A stretch of DNA of 14,070 bases from Asaia bogorensis (GCA_945874515.1 CAMCHA010000013.1:1-14070); one strand, 5' to 3'. Positions 6,902 through 13,208 are shown, counted from the first letter of the stretch. Numbers and translations: made by a program. Notes: generated by a model not told the origin, from the letters alone.

Positions 6902-7422
6902 TGGACCAAAATCTCCAGGAACAGCACGTCATTGACGCGAATTTGTTGCGCTTCGCCGCGGCCTGCCTGGGCTACCGCGATATTGGCGCGGGCGACCAGT
7001 TCTTCCCGCAGCCGCTGAGTGCCGGCCGACCCGCGCAGCTCCTCAGGACGGACTTCCCTGAGATAGGTCTGAAAAAGGTCAAGCAGCCGCGGCATGGAAG
7101 CCTGGACGGCTGCCCCGTCTTCAGGGCGGGCCAATTCTAGCTTGCTGCGGAGCTTCACATAAACAGCCCGACGCCCTGGGGCGTTTAGGTTTGTCACAAT
7201 TTCCGGCATGTCCAGGAACGCCACGGTGCGCGGCCCAGGTTCCCGTTCGGCCGTAGCGGCGGGCGCACCCATGCCGAGCAGCGGCGGCAAGATGCCGCCG
7301 AACCAAAGCCCAGCCCCGATCGCGACCAGCAGCACGGGCAAGGCGAGGAACAGAAGCTTCTTGCGCCCCCCGCCCTTCTTTACCTCCGGTGCTTCCTGAC
7401 TGGCCTCAATTTGCCCTGACAT
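6898..7422 (-). CDS. fliL: Flagellar basal-body-associated protein FliL
   Basis: FliL is an inner-membrane protein that surrounds and supports the stator units. The 174-residue product has a short cytoplasmic N-terminus rich in Lys and Arg, one membrane helix (about 22-43), and a periplasmic domain. That domain has the family motifs MPEIVTNL (72-79) and AVYVKLRSKLEL, and the typical end VNDVLFLEILVQ. The frame stays open upstream to 7512, but the ATG at 7422 has a strong AAGGAGAGG site in front and gives the normal length, so I start there. It is the first gene of the minus-strand operon. No convincing promoter was found in the divergent region on this strand, though inverted repeat 1 (7474-7488) lies only about 50 nt upstream and could affect it. 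Confidence 0.93.
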   Translation of the reverse strand: MSGQIEASQEAPEVKKGGGRKKLLFLALPVLLVAIGAGLWFGGILPPLLGMGAPAATAEREPGPRTVAFLDMPEIVTNLNAPGRRAVYVKLRSKLELARPEDGAAVQASMPRLLDLFQTYLREVRPEELRGSAGTQRLREELVARANIAVAQAGRGEAQQIRVNDVLFLEILVQ

Positions 7423-7473
7423 AAACCTCTCCTTCGCGGTGCATTTTGACAGCCTCCGATTAAAGAAGCCTTG

Positions 7474-7488
7474 CGGCAGGCCTTGCCG
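7474..7488. promoter_or_regulatory. Inverted repeat 1, possible flagellar activator site
   Basis: The sequence CGGCAGGCCTTGCCG is a CGGCA-N5-TGCCG inverted repeat in the fliL/flgF divergent region. Its centre is 62 nt upstream of the GG of the sigma-54 promoter. The half-site recalls the ftr elements bound by the enhancer-binding protein FlbD in Caulobacter (from memory). It is also about 50 nt upstream of fliL, so it could act on both operons. Confidence 0.5.
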
Positions 7489-7506
7489 GGCCAAAAAGGT
7501 TTGGAC

Positions 7507-7521
7507 CGGCAAGTTCTGCCC
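7507..7521. promoter_or_regulatory. Inverted repeat 2, possible flagellar activator site
   Basis: The sequence CGGCAAGTTCTGCCC repeats the CGGCA-N5-TGCC layout of inverted repeat 1 with one mismatch in the outer base. The two centres are 33 nt apart, about three helical turns, which would place two bound dimers on the same face of the DNA. It lies about 30 nt upstream of the -24 element. Confidence 0.5.
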
Positions 7522-7541
7522 TGAGTTAGCACTATAAAGGA

Positions 7542-7557
7542 TGGCACACCGGTTGCA
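7542..7557 (+). promoter_or_regulatory. Sigma-54 (-24/-12) promoter of the flgF operon
   Basis: The sequence TGGCACACCGGTTGCA matches the sigma-54 consensus TGGCAC-N5-TTGCA at every defined position, with exactly ten bases between the GG (7543-7544) and the GC (7555-7556). It points towards flgF and predicts a transcript starting near 7567 with a leader of about 100 nt. Sigma-54 control of rod and ring genes is known in Caulobacter and other alphaproteobacteria. Confidence 0.85.
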
Positions 7558-7563
7558 CTAAGG

Positions 7564-7632
7564 ATTTTACGGAAGGTCTTTAAAGGCTTTTCGGGCCAGC
7601 CTGAGGGGCTGGAAGTCTCGTTGTCGTAAAAT
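7564..7632 (+). repeat. Inverted repeat with internal hairpin in the flgF leader
   Basis: An 8-bp perfect inverted repeat (ATTTTACG at 7564-7571, CGTAAAAT at 7625-7632) encloses a second, 6-bp hairpin (CCAGCC at 7596-7601, GGCTGG at 7607-7612, 5-nt loop). Most of it lies inside the predicted leader RNA. The outer left arm straddles the predicted start site, so the outer repeat may act as DNA and only the inner hairpin as RNA. Confidence 0.45.
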
Positions 7633-7669
7633 GTTGGCTCGCAGTTGCGGGCCTTCGCATGGAGCAATC

Positions 7670-8413
7670 ATGGATTCGCCCGGTTACATCCTGCTCTCGC
7701 GCTTGTCGCTTCAGGAGCGAGCCACCCAAGCCCTGGCGCATAACATTGCCAACGCGGATACTCCGGGCTTCCGGGCGATGCGGCCGGTATTTGGTCAGGT
7801 CATGGTCAATCTGCGCGGCGCCGGTGCGATGCCGGGCGATTCCTCCATGTCCTTCCCCCAGGACCGCGCGACTTGGCGCGACATGGCCCAGGGCAGCCTG
7901 CAGACCACCGGCAATAAGCTGGATGTGGCGATTGATGGGGAAGGCTTCTTCGTGGTCGAAACCCCCAACGGCGAACGCTATACGCGTGCCGGGCGGTTTT
8001 CCATTGGTGCCAATGGCAGGCTTGTGGATCAAGAAGGCAATGCGGTGCTGGATACCCGGGATCGGCCGATTTCCTTCTCGGCCCAGGACACCCAGATCGA
8101 AATAACCAAATCCGGCACGATCCAAAGCGAGAATGGCGAAATCGCGCGGTTGCAGGTGGTGCGCTTTGAAAAGCCACAGAATCTGTTGGGTGAGGGTAAT
8201 CGCCTGTTCGACGCCAATAATGAGGCGCCGGTCCAGATTGAGCGCCCCAAGGTGGTGCAGGGCGCGCTTGAGGGCAGCAATATCTCACCGATCTTAGAAA
8301 TGACTCGTCTGACGGCGGAAATGCGCGAATTCCAATACGCCAGCAACTTCACCGAACGCGAAGGTGAACGCATTACCAACGCGGTAGAGCGCATCATGCG
8401 CCGCCGTTCTTAA
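7670..8413 (+). CDS. flgF: Flagellar proximal rod protein FlgF
   Basis: FlgF is an exported structural protein of the proximal flagellar rod in the periplasm. The 247-residue product has the rod/hook family N-terminal helix (LSLQERATQALAHNIANADTPGFR). The central motif VAIDGEGFFVVETPNGERYTR is followed by a C-terminal helix (EMTRLTAEMREFQYASNFT) that pairs with the N-terminus in the assembled rod. It lacks the FlgG-specific loop that the next gene has, which together with the position separates FlgF from FlgG. The frame is open from 7631, but the ATG at 7670 follows a GGAG site by 5 nt and gives the expected MDSPGYILLSRL start. First gene of the sigma-54-controlled operon. Confidence 0.92.
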   Translation: MDSPGYILLSRLSLQERATQALAHNIANADTPGFRAMRPVFGQVMVNLRGAGAMPGDSSMSFPQDRATWRDMAQGSLQTTGNKLDVAIDGEGFFVVETPNGERYTRAGRFSIGANGRLVDQEGNAVLDTRDRPISFSAQDTQIEITKSGTIQSENGEIARLQVVRFEKPQNLLGEGNRLFDANNEAPVQIERPKVVQGALEGSNISPILEMTRLTAEMREFQYASNFTEREGERITNAVERIMRRRS

Positions 8414-8435
8414 GACAGAATAGGAAACAGCCGCC

Positions 8436-9221
8436 ATGCGTTCTTTGCAAATCGCCGCCACGGGCATGCAGGCCCAGCAGACTAATATCGAAGTCATTTC
8501 CAACAACATCGCCAATATCTCGACCACTGGCTTCAAGCGGCGCCGAGCTGAATTCCAGGATCTGATTTATCAGAATCTGCGCCGTACCGGTTCACAAAGC
8601 GCCGATACCGGCACGCTTTTGCCTTCCGGCGCGCAGCTTGGTCTTGGTGTGCGCACTGCGGCAGTCTACCGCATCAGTGAACAGGGTAATCTGCAACAGA
8701 CAGAAAATCGCTTCGATATCGCGATCCGTGGCAATGGCTATTTCCAGGTGCTAATGCCTTCCGGCGAAACCGCCTATAGCCGTGATGGGACTTTTGGGCT
8801 TTCGGCCGAGGGCACGATCGTGACCGCGGAAGGCTTCACCGTGCAGCCGGCCATCACCATCCCGCCAGCGGCGCGTGATGTCACTATCAATGCCACGGGT
8901 GAAGTGCTGGCCAAGATAGATGGTCAGGTACAACCGCAGAATGTCGGCCAGATCCAGCTTGCCATCTTCGCCAATGAAGGCGGCTTGGAAGCCATTGGTG
9001 AAAACCTTTTCTTGGCGACACCGGGGTCGGGCGATGCACAGCAGGCGGCACCCGGCCAGGCCGGCTATGGGCAGGTGCTGCAGGGCTTCATTGAAACTTC
9101 CAACGTCAATGTTGTGCAGGAAATCACGGCGCTGATCACCGCGCAGCGCGCCTATGAAATGAATTCCCGAGTGATCTCGGCGAGCGATGAAATGCTCTCC
9201 ACCCTCACAAGGCTTAAGTAA
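8436..9221 (+). CDS. flgG: Flagellar distal rod protein FlgG
   Basis: FlgG builds the distal rod that passes through the P and L rings. The 261-residue product, the usual length, has the N-terminal signature MRSLQIAATGMQAQQ and NNIANISTTGFKRRRAEF. The FlgG-specific segment LRRTGSQSADTGTLLPSG follows, then the central IRGNGYFQV motif and the C-terminal helix VNVVQEITALITAQRAYEMN. Its ATG lies 22 nt after the flgF stop with a weak GGAAA site. Its stop shares one base with the flgA start. Confidence 0.97.
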   Translation: MRSLQIAATGMQAQQTNIEVISNNIANISTTGFKRRRAEFQDLIYQNLRRTGSQSADTGTLLPSGAQLGLGVRTAAVYRISEQGNLQQTENRFDIAIRGNGYFQVLMPSGETAYSRDGTFGLSAEGTIVTAEGFTVQPAITIPPAARDVTINATGEVLAKIDGQVQPQNVGQIQLAIFANEGGLEAIGENLFLATPGSGDAQQAAPGQAGYGQVLQGFIETSNVNVVQEITALITAQRAYEMNSRVISASDEMLSTLTRLK

Positions 9222-10177
9222 TGAATAGGCGCCTTCTTTTTGCGCTGCCTGTCGGGCTGCTTGCGCTGCCGGGCAAGGCGCGCGCGCAGACGGTGGCCGT
9301 GCGGTCACATACCTTGGTCGAAGATCAGGTGCTTCGTATTTCCGACATCTTTGAAGGGTCGTCGCGTGGCGATGTGGTGGTTGGCGCCGCACCCAACCCG
9401 GGTCAGCGATTTGTCATCGAAGCATCGCAGCTTGCCGGCATTGCGCGCCGCTTCAATGTTGAGTGGCGCCCAATGTCCGGTTCGGAGCGGAGCGTGATTG
9501 AACGCCCCGGTCAGGCGCTATCGCGCGAAGCCGCGATTGAGGTCTTGCGCGCGGAGTTGCTGGGGCTTGGCTTGCCAGCTGATGCAGAGCTTGAACTTGC
9601 GGCATTCTCGCCCCCGATTTTGCCGTTGAACGCGCTGCCAAGGCTTTCTGCTGAAGGTGGGAACTACGAAAACGCTTCCAATCGCTTCGCTGCCACATTG
9701 ATTGTGATGGCCGATGGCATGCCAAGCATCCGGATGCGCGTGACGGGCCGGGCTATTGCCACCGCGCCAGCCATTGTCGCCACGCGGCGGCTTGCGGTTG
9801 GTGACGTTGTGGGGCCTCAGGACGCCAAGCTGGTTCAATTACGCGCTGAACGCGTGCGCCCAGGCACGGCGCAGCGCCTGGAAGATGTAATTGGCATGCA
9901 AGTGCGCCGCCCGATCGGTACGGAATTGCCCTTCATGGGCGCGGATCTGATGGTCCCGCACATTATTGCCAAGAATGAAGTTGTGATGATGATGGTGGAA
10001 GGCCCTGGTCTTTCAATGACCACGCAAGGCCGAGCGATGGAATCGGCGGCTCGCGGTGGTCGGCTGAGTGTGATGAACCTCTCCTCCCGCACTGTAGTGG
10101 AGGCGGAGGCGATTGGGCCAGGTCGTGTACGGGTGCGTCTTGGTGCAAGCCCGCTCCGCACCGTTGATAGGAGTTGA
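9221..10177 (+). CDS. flgA: Flagellar P-ring assembly chaperone FlgA (long form)
   Basis: FlgA is a periplasmic chaperone for assembly of the FlgI P-ring. The 318-residue product has a signal peptide ending A-R-A before QT (cleavage near residue 22). It has a SAF-type domain in the second half (about 187-250, VATRRLAVGDVVGPQDAKLV ... VIGMQVRRPI) and the conserved C-terminal beta domain (MMMVEGPGLSMTTQGRAMES, RTVVEAEAIGPGRVRV). E. coli FlgA is about 220 residues, so an extra N-terminal region of about 100 residues is present, as in other alphaproteobacterial FlgA proteins. The start overlaps the flgG stop (TAATG). The P-ring gene flgI itself is not in this operon. Confidence 0.92.
   Translation: MNRRLLFALPVGLLALPGKARAQTVAVRSHTLVEDQVLRISDIFEGSSRGDVVVGAAPNPGQRFVIEASQLAGIARRFNVEWRPMSGSERSVIERPGQALSREAAIEVLRAELLGLGLPADAELELAAFSPPILPLNALPRLSAEGGNYENASNRFAATLIVMADGMPSIRMRVTGRAIATAPAIVATRRLAVGDVVGPQDAKLVQLRAERVRPGTAQRLEDVIGMQVRRPIGTELPFMGADLMVPHIIAKNEVVMMMVEGPGLSMTTQGRAMESAARGGRLSVMNLSSRTVVEAEAIGPGRVRVRLGASPLRTVDRS
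10169..10173 (+). promoter_or_regulatory. Ribosome binding site deciding the flgH start
   Basis: AGGAG lies inside the end of flgA. The following bases contain in-frame TTG (10174), ATG (10177) and ATG (10180). Spacing is 0, 3 and 6 nt, so 10180 is the best-spaced start, although 10177 would give a classic one-base overlap with the flgA stop. Confidence 0.6.
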
Positions 10178-10179
10178 TG

Positions 10180-10914
10180 ATGCGCTTACCCATTCTTTTG
10201 CTTGCTGCGGCAAGTCTTTCCGCCTGTAGTGGCGCTGAACGGATTTCGCGCATTGGCCAGGGGCCGGAATTGGCGGGTATTGAAAACCCCACTTCCGATC
10301 CACGCTGGCGCCCGGTGACAATGCCGATGCCGAACCCAAGCGAGCCGCCCTTGCAGAATAATAGCCTGTGGCGCCAGGGAAGCCGGACCTTTTTGCGTGA
10401 TCAGCGCGCCGCGTCCGTTGGTGATTTGGTGACTATTATGGTATCTATTCAGGATGAGGCGGATATGGAAAATTCCACCAAGCGTAATCGCGATAATAGC
10501 GAAAGCATGGGGATACCCAATCTGCTTGGTCTTGAATCATCCTATGCTCGGCTGTTCCCAAGCGGTTTTGATCCCTCCAAGATGGTTTCCGCGAATTCCA
10601 GCAGTGATGTCAACGGCACTGGCACGCTAAAGCGTTCCGAACAAATCACTCTACGCGTCGCCGCCACTGTTTCGCAGGTGCTGCCCAATGGCAATCTTGT
10701 GGTAGTCGGGCGCCAGCAAGTGCGCGTCAACCAAGAATTACGTGATTTACAGGTGGGCGGGATCATCCGTCCGCAGGATATTGGGTCTGACAATACCGTT
10801 CGGCATGACCGCCTGGCGGAAGCGCGCATCGCCTATGGCGGGCGGGGCACGATCAGCGATGTGCAGCGCCCGCGCTATGGGCAGGAGTTGATGGATACCA
10901 TCCTGCCATTCTGA
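10180..10914 (+). CDS. flgH: Flagellar L-ring lipoprotein FlgH
   Basis: FlgH forms the L-ring, the outer-membrane bushing of the flagellar rod. The 244-residue product begins with a lipoprotein signal (MRLPILLLAAASLSAC) whose lipobox LSAC ends at Cys16, the expected lipidation site. The mature part carries the FlgH core: SLWRQGSRTFLRDQRAASVGD, GTGTLKRSEQITLRVAATV, LPNGNLVVVGRQQVRVN, and IAYGGRGTISDVQRPRYGQ near the C-terminus. The start is chosen from ribosome-site spacing; 10177 is one codon upstream. It is the last gene of the flgFGAH operon, and a hairpin follows the stop. Confidence 0.95.
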   Translation: MRLPILLLAAASLSACSGAERISRIGQGPELAGIENPTSDPRWRPVTMPMPNPSEPPLQNNSLWRQGSRTFLRDQRAASVGDLVTIMVSIQDEADMENSTKRNRDNSESMGIPNLLGLESSYARLFPSGFDPSKMVSANSSSDVNGTGTLKRSEQITLRVAATVSQVLPNGNLVVVGRQQVRVNQELRDLQVGGIIRPQDIGSDNTVRHDRLAEARIAYGGRGTISDVQRPRYGQELMDTILPF

Positions 10915-10924
10915 TCATGTGACG

Positions 10925-10965
10925 GCGTGATCCATACTTCTGGATCACGCTGGACTGCTTTTCTT
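10925..10965 (+). terminator. Hairpin between convergent flgH and the olsB-like gene, probable terminator
   Basis: A perfect 10-bp inverted repeat, GCGTGATCCA (10925-10934) and TGGATCACGC (10941-10950), has a 6-nt loop and starts 11 nt after the flgH stop. On the plus strand a T-rich tract (10959-10965) follows after an 8-nt gap, so it is not a textbook terminator, but the stem and position fit. It may also halt or stabilise transcripts from the opposite gene, although that side has no T tract. Confidence 0.65.
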
Positions 10966-10976
10966 GAGTAACGGCT

Positions 10977-11801
10977 TCACCGATCTGCATGCTTACGTTC
11001 ATAATGCTTGAGGTATTTTTGCGTCACGAGATCCGTCTTTACCACCACTGAAACATCGGTGGTGTTGAATTGCTCATCCAAGACAGCGCCATCCCCGACA
11101 AAGCCACCCAGGCGTAAGTAGCCTTTCACGAGCGGCGGCAGCGCGGCGAGTGTGGCGCGCTTGTCTATGAATGCAGGGTCCTTCCGGCGCATTTCCACAA
11201 AACGCTCCGGCAGGGCGCGTGGGCGCAATTCTTCGGGCGCCAGGTGGAAGGCGTGCAGATAGGTTAGTTGATCGGCCAGCGCATCCAGATTTGTGCCGGG
11301 CAGGGAAGCGCAGCCGAACATCAGCGCAATGTCATGGCGGAAGACATAGGCCGCGATCCCATCCCACAGCAATTGCAGCGTGCCACGGCTGCGATAGGCG
11401 GCATCCACGCAGGAACGACCCAATTCCAGCACCGGCGCGGGATAGGCCACCAGGCGGGAGACATCATATTCGCTTTCGGAATACCAGCGCCCCAGCTTTA
11501 CGGCACCCTCGCGCTGGATCAGGCGATAGGTGCCAACGACTGATTGGGCGCCTTCGCCCCGGTCATGATCCACCACCAGCAGATGATCCGCGACGGGGTC
11601 GAAATCATCACGGTCACGATGGCTGGCGGCGGTGGCGGCATCCGCGCGGGCGCCCATTTCCTGATAAAAAACGCGGTAACGAAGCGCCTGCACCGCATCC
11701 AATTCATCCGCGTTGGTGGCAAGGCGCACGCCCAAATTGCCGGCGCGCAATTCTTCAAAGCCCGCTTCGGGGGGGGCAGCTTCGTCTTGGTTGATTGGCA
11801 T
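10977..11801 (-). CDS. olsB: OlsB-like L-ornithine N-alpha-acyltransferase (GNAT-type)
   Basis: Proteins of this family transfer a 3-hydroxyacyl chain from acyl carrier protein to ornithine, the first step of phosphorus-free ornithine lipids in the membrane. The 274-residue product shows the family motifs in order: LRYRVFYQEMGA (40-51), DDFDPVADHLLVVD, VVGTYRLI, VLELGRSCVDAAYRSRG (124-140), LMFGCASLPG (160-169), and PPLVKGYLRLGGFVGDGAVL (222-241) followed by QFNTTDVSVVV. The frame is open to a TTG at 11828, but the ATG at 11801 gives a natural N-terminus; its ribosome site is weak. Acceptor specificity cannot be read from sequence, so the substrate could be another amino acid. No olsA-like second acyltransferase is adjacent. 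The gene faces flgH and has its own candidate promoter upstream. Confidence 0.8.
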   Translation of the reverse strand: MPINQDEAAPPEAGFEELRAGNLGVRLATNADELDAVQALRYRVFYQEMGARADAATAASHRDRDDFDPVADHLLVVDHDRGEGAQSVVGTYRLIQREGAVKLGRWYSESEYDVSRLVAYPAPVLELGRSCVDAAYRSRGTLQLLWDGIAAYVFRHDIALMFGCASLPGTNLDALADQLTYLHAFHLAPEELRPRALPERFVEMRRKDPAFIDKRATLAALPPLVKGYLRLGGFVGDGAVLDEQFNTTDVSVVVKTDLVTQKYLKHYERKHADR

Positions 11802-11865
11802 CAGCAATCCCGTCCCTGGGCGGCCCAATTCCGGGAGAGCCCCAGGGTTACAAACCGCATGAGGG

Positions 11866-11893
11866 TTTATAGAAGAGTTTGACTGATCGCCAA
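11866..11893 (-). promoter_or_regulatory. Candidate sigma-70-type promoter for the olsB-like gene
   Basis: On the minus strand TTGGCG (11888-11893) and TATAAA (11866-11871) are separated by 16 nt, matching the -35 consensus at 4 of 6 and the -10 consensus at 5 of 6 positions. The predicted start lies about 58 nt before the olsB-like ATG. It sits just after the stop of the mucR-like gene, so the two genes need not share a transcript. Confidence 0.45.
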
Positions 11894-11903
11894 ATCAGGT
11901 CGC

Positions 11904-12329
11904 TTAGGCGGTTGCGCCATTGCCTTTCCGTGGCTTGGTGCCAAGGCCGATCTTTTTGGCCAAGGAAGAACGTTGTTTGGCGTAGCGTGGCGCCACCATG
12001 GGGTAATCTGTCGGCAGGTTCCAGCGTTCGCGATATTGATCCGGCGTCATGTTGAAGGCAGTCTTCAAATGGCGCTTCAACATCTTCATTTTCTTGCCGT
12101 CTTCAAGGCAGATGATAAATTCCGGGGTTATGGATTTTGCGATTGGTACAGCAGGCTCGGGGCGTTGCGCGGCTGGTGCCGGGGGGGATTCGATGGACGA
12201 TAGTGCCCGGTGCACTTCCTGAATCAGTGTGGGTAAGGCTGTGGCCGCAACGGTATTGTGTGACACATGCGCCGATATGATTTGGGCGGTTAGGGCTAAA
12301 AGACTGGAGGCTGTTTTTTCGTCAGACAT
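11904..12329 (-). CDS. Ros/MucR-family transcriptional regulator with degenerate zinc finger
   Basis: The 141-residue product is the usual size for Ros/MucR, DNA-binding proteins that control surface polysaccharides, motility and cell-cycle genes in alphaproteobacteria. The C-terminal half carries the family signature KMLKRHLKTAFNMTPDQYRERW and NLPTDYPMVAPRYAKQRSSLAKKIGLG (about 82-130). The N-terminal helical part fits the oligomerisation region. In classical Ros the zinc ligands are two Cys and two His; here Cys74 and His87 remain, but the second Cys is Asp77 and the distal His positions hold Ala91, Phe92 and Asn93, so zinc binding is probably lost. Zinc-free Ros homologues that still bind DNA are known from Mesorhizobium. 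The ATG at 12329 has a GGGAG site 9 nt upstream. It is divergent from the tusA-like gene. Confidence 0.88.
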   Translation of the reverse strand: MSDEKTASSLLALTAQIISAHVSHNTVAATALPTLIQEVHRALSSIESPPAPAAQRPEPAVPIAKSITPEFIICLEDGKKMKMLKRHLKTAFNMTPDQYRERWNLPTDYPMVAPRYAKQRSSLAKKIGLGTKPRKGNGATA

Positions 12330-12419
12330 GAATATTTGCTCCCTGTTAAATGAGAGTCGTTCCACTTCGGATGATGAAATGCAAGGATTGTTTTGTGCGG
12401 CGGGTTCGGGTTTAGTGGA

Positions 12420-12441
12420 TTTGGCAGAATATCCGGCCAAA
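12420..12441. promoter_or_regulatory. Inverted repeat between the mucR-like and tusA-like genes, possible operator
   Basis: TTTGGC (12420-12425) and GCCAAA (12436-12441) form a 6-bp-armed inverted repeat with a 10-nt spacer, centred in the 157-bp divergent region that otherwise shows no clear promoter. Its form suits a dimeric regulator. No regulator can be assigned. Confidence 0.3.
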
Positions 12442-12486
12442 ACACCTTCCTGTAGAGCTTTGAATATCGATATGTGCCCAGCTACC

Positions 12487-12717
12487 ATGACCCCAGACCA
12501 TCATATTGATATCTCATCGGAAACCTGTCCGATGACGTTTGTCCTTGTGCGTCTTGCGCTTGATCAAATGAAAGCTGGGCAGGTGTTGGAAATCCGACTG
12601 CGCGGGGCGGAGCCGCGCCGCAATATTCCCCTGACCGCGCAGGAACAGGGTCATGAAGTTATCGGCATAACGGATGAGAATAACGGAGAGTCCATTATCT
12701 TGCTGCGCCGGGGTTGA
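12487..12717 (+). CDS. TusA/SirA-family sulfurtransferase-like protein
   Basis: The 76-residue product has the small two-layer fold pattern of TusA-like proteins, which carry sulfur as a persulfide on one cysteine. HIDISSETCPMTFVLVRLAL (6-25) has the active-site Cys14 followed by Pro15; the second proline of the TusA CPxP motif is Thr17, giving the CPMT variant. KAGQVLEIRL and NIPLTAQEQGHEV follow as in the family. The frame is open far upstream, across the divergent mucR-like gene, but homology starts at the ATG at 12487. ATG at 12472 is possible, and neither has a convincing ribosome site. It stands alone, divergent from the mucR-like gene and converging on rimI with 29 bp between them. The sulfur acceptor is unknown. 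Confidence 0.8.
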   Translation: MTPDHHIDISSETCPMTFVLVRLALDQMKAGQVLEIRLRGAEPRRNIPLTAQEQGHEVIGITDENNGESIILLRRG

Positions 12718-12746
12718 AATCTCCAAAAAATCAAACGTGACGATTT

Positions 12747-13208
12747 TCAGATTTTCATCGGTCCCGCCAAGGCAATCCGAAGTACCAAGGCATCCGCGCC
12801 ATCAGCGTAATAGCGCGGCCTTCGCCCAACCTCTCGCGCGCCAGCGCCAGCGTATAATGCGCGTGCAGCGGCGTTGAGTTCTGCAACCTCCAGGAATATT
12901 TCGACCGCGCTGCGCCGCGCCGCTTCTGCCATGACGCTGTTCAGCAAAAGGCGTCCGAACCCCTGGCCGCGCGCCCCGGGCCGCACGGCAATGGTCACTA
13001 TTTCGGCTTCCGGCCCCTGCGCCCGCGCCAAGGCAAAGCCAAGCGGCTGATCCTGGCTGATAGCAACCAGGCCAAAATGCCCCGGCAGCGCCAACATGGG
13101 CGCGAGGGCCGCCGCCCCCCAAGCCTGATTGGCCGGGAAGGCCTCGGCATGGATTTCCGCGAGTAGCGCTGCTGCCTCTGGCCCCACAGCTTCGATATGC
13201 GCTGCCAT
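12747..13208 (-). CDS. rimI: Ribosomal-protein-alanine N-acetyltransferase RimI
   Basis: RimI acetylates the N-terminal alanine of ribosomal protein S18. The 153-residue product is a single GNAT domain: the acetyl-CoA loop RGQGFG lies at 80-85 after VTIAVRPGA, and FLEVAELNAAARALY supplies Glu107 and Tyr119. These have the same 12-residue spacing as catalytic Glu103 and Tyr115 of E. coli RimI. The ATG at 13208 is 5 nt beyond the tsaB stop and lacks a ribosome site of its own, so it probably depends on translational coupling to tsaB. The tsaB-rimI pairing is common in bacteria and strengthens the name over other GNAT enzymes. Confidence 0.87.
   Translation of the reverse strand: MAAHIEAVGPEAAALLAEIHAEAFPANQAWGAAALAPMLALPGHFGLVAISQDQPLGFALARAQGPEAEIVTIAVRPGARGQGFGRLLLNSVMAEAARRSAVEIFLEVAELNAAARALYAGAGAREVGRRPRYYADGADALVLRIALAGPMKI

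Noticed and set aside
7446..7451. TTGACA on the plus strand in the fliL/flgF region
   Set aside because: No -10 element at 16-18 nt spacing; the following bases are GC-rich, and the strong sigma-54 site lies downstream.
7441..7456. Possible minus-strand sigma-54 promoter for fliL (GG-N10-GC)
   Set aside because: Only the core GG and GC match, and the predicted start near 7429 would fall inside the fliL ribosome binding site.
12421..12449. TTGGCA as a -35 box for the tusA-like gene
   Set aside because: The position 17 nt downstream holds ACCTTC, which is not a -10 element. The TTGGC is better explained as an arm of the inverted repeat.
12229..12486. Upstream extension of the tusA-like frame to 162 codons
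   Set aside because: It would overlap the start of the mucR-like gene on the other strand and adds no recognisable sequence. The family's usual length of about 75-80 residues begins at 12487.
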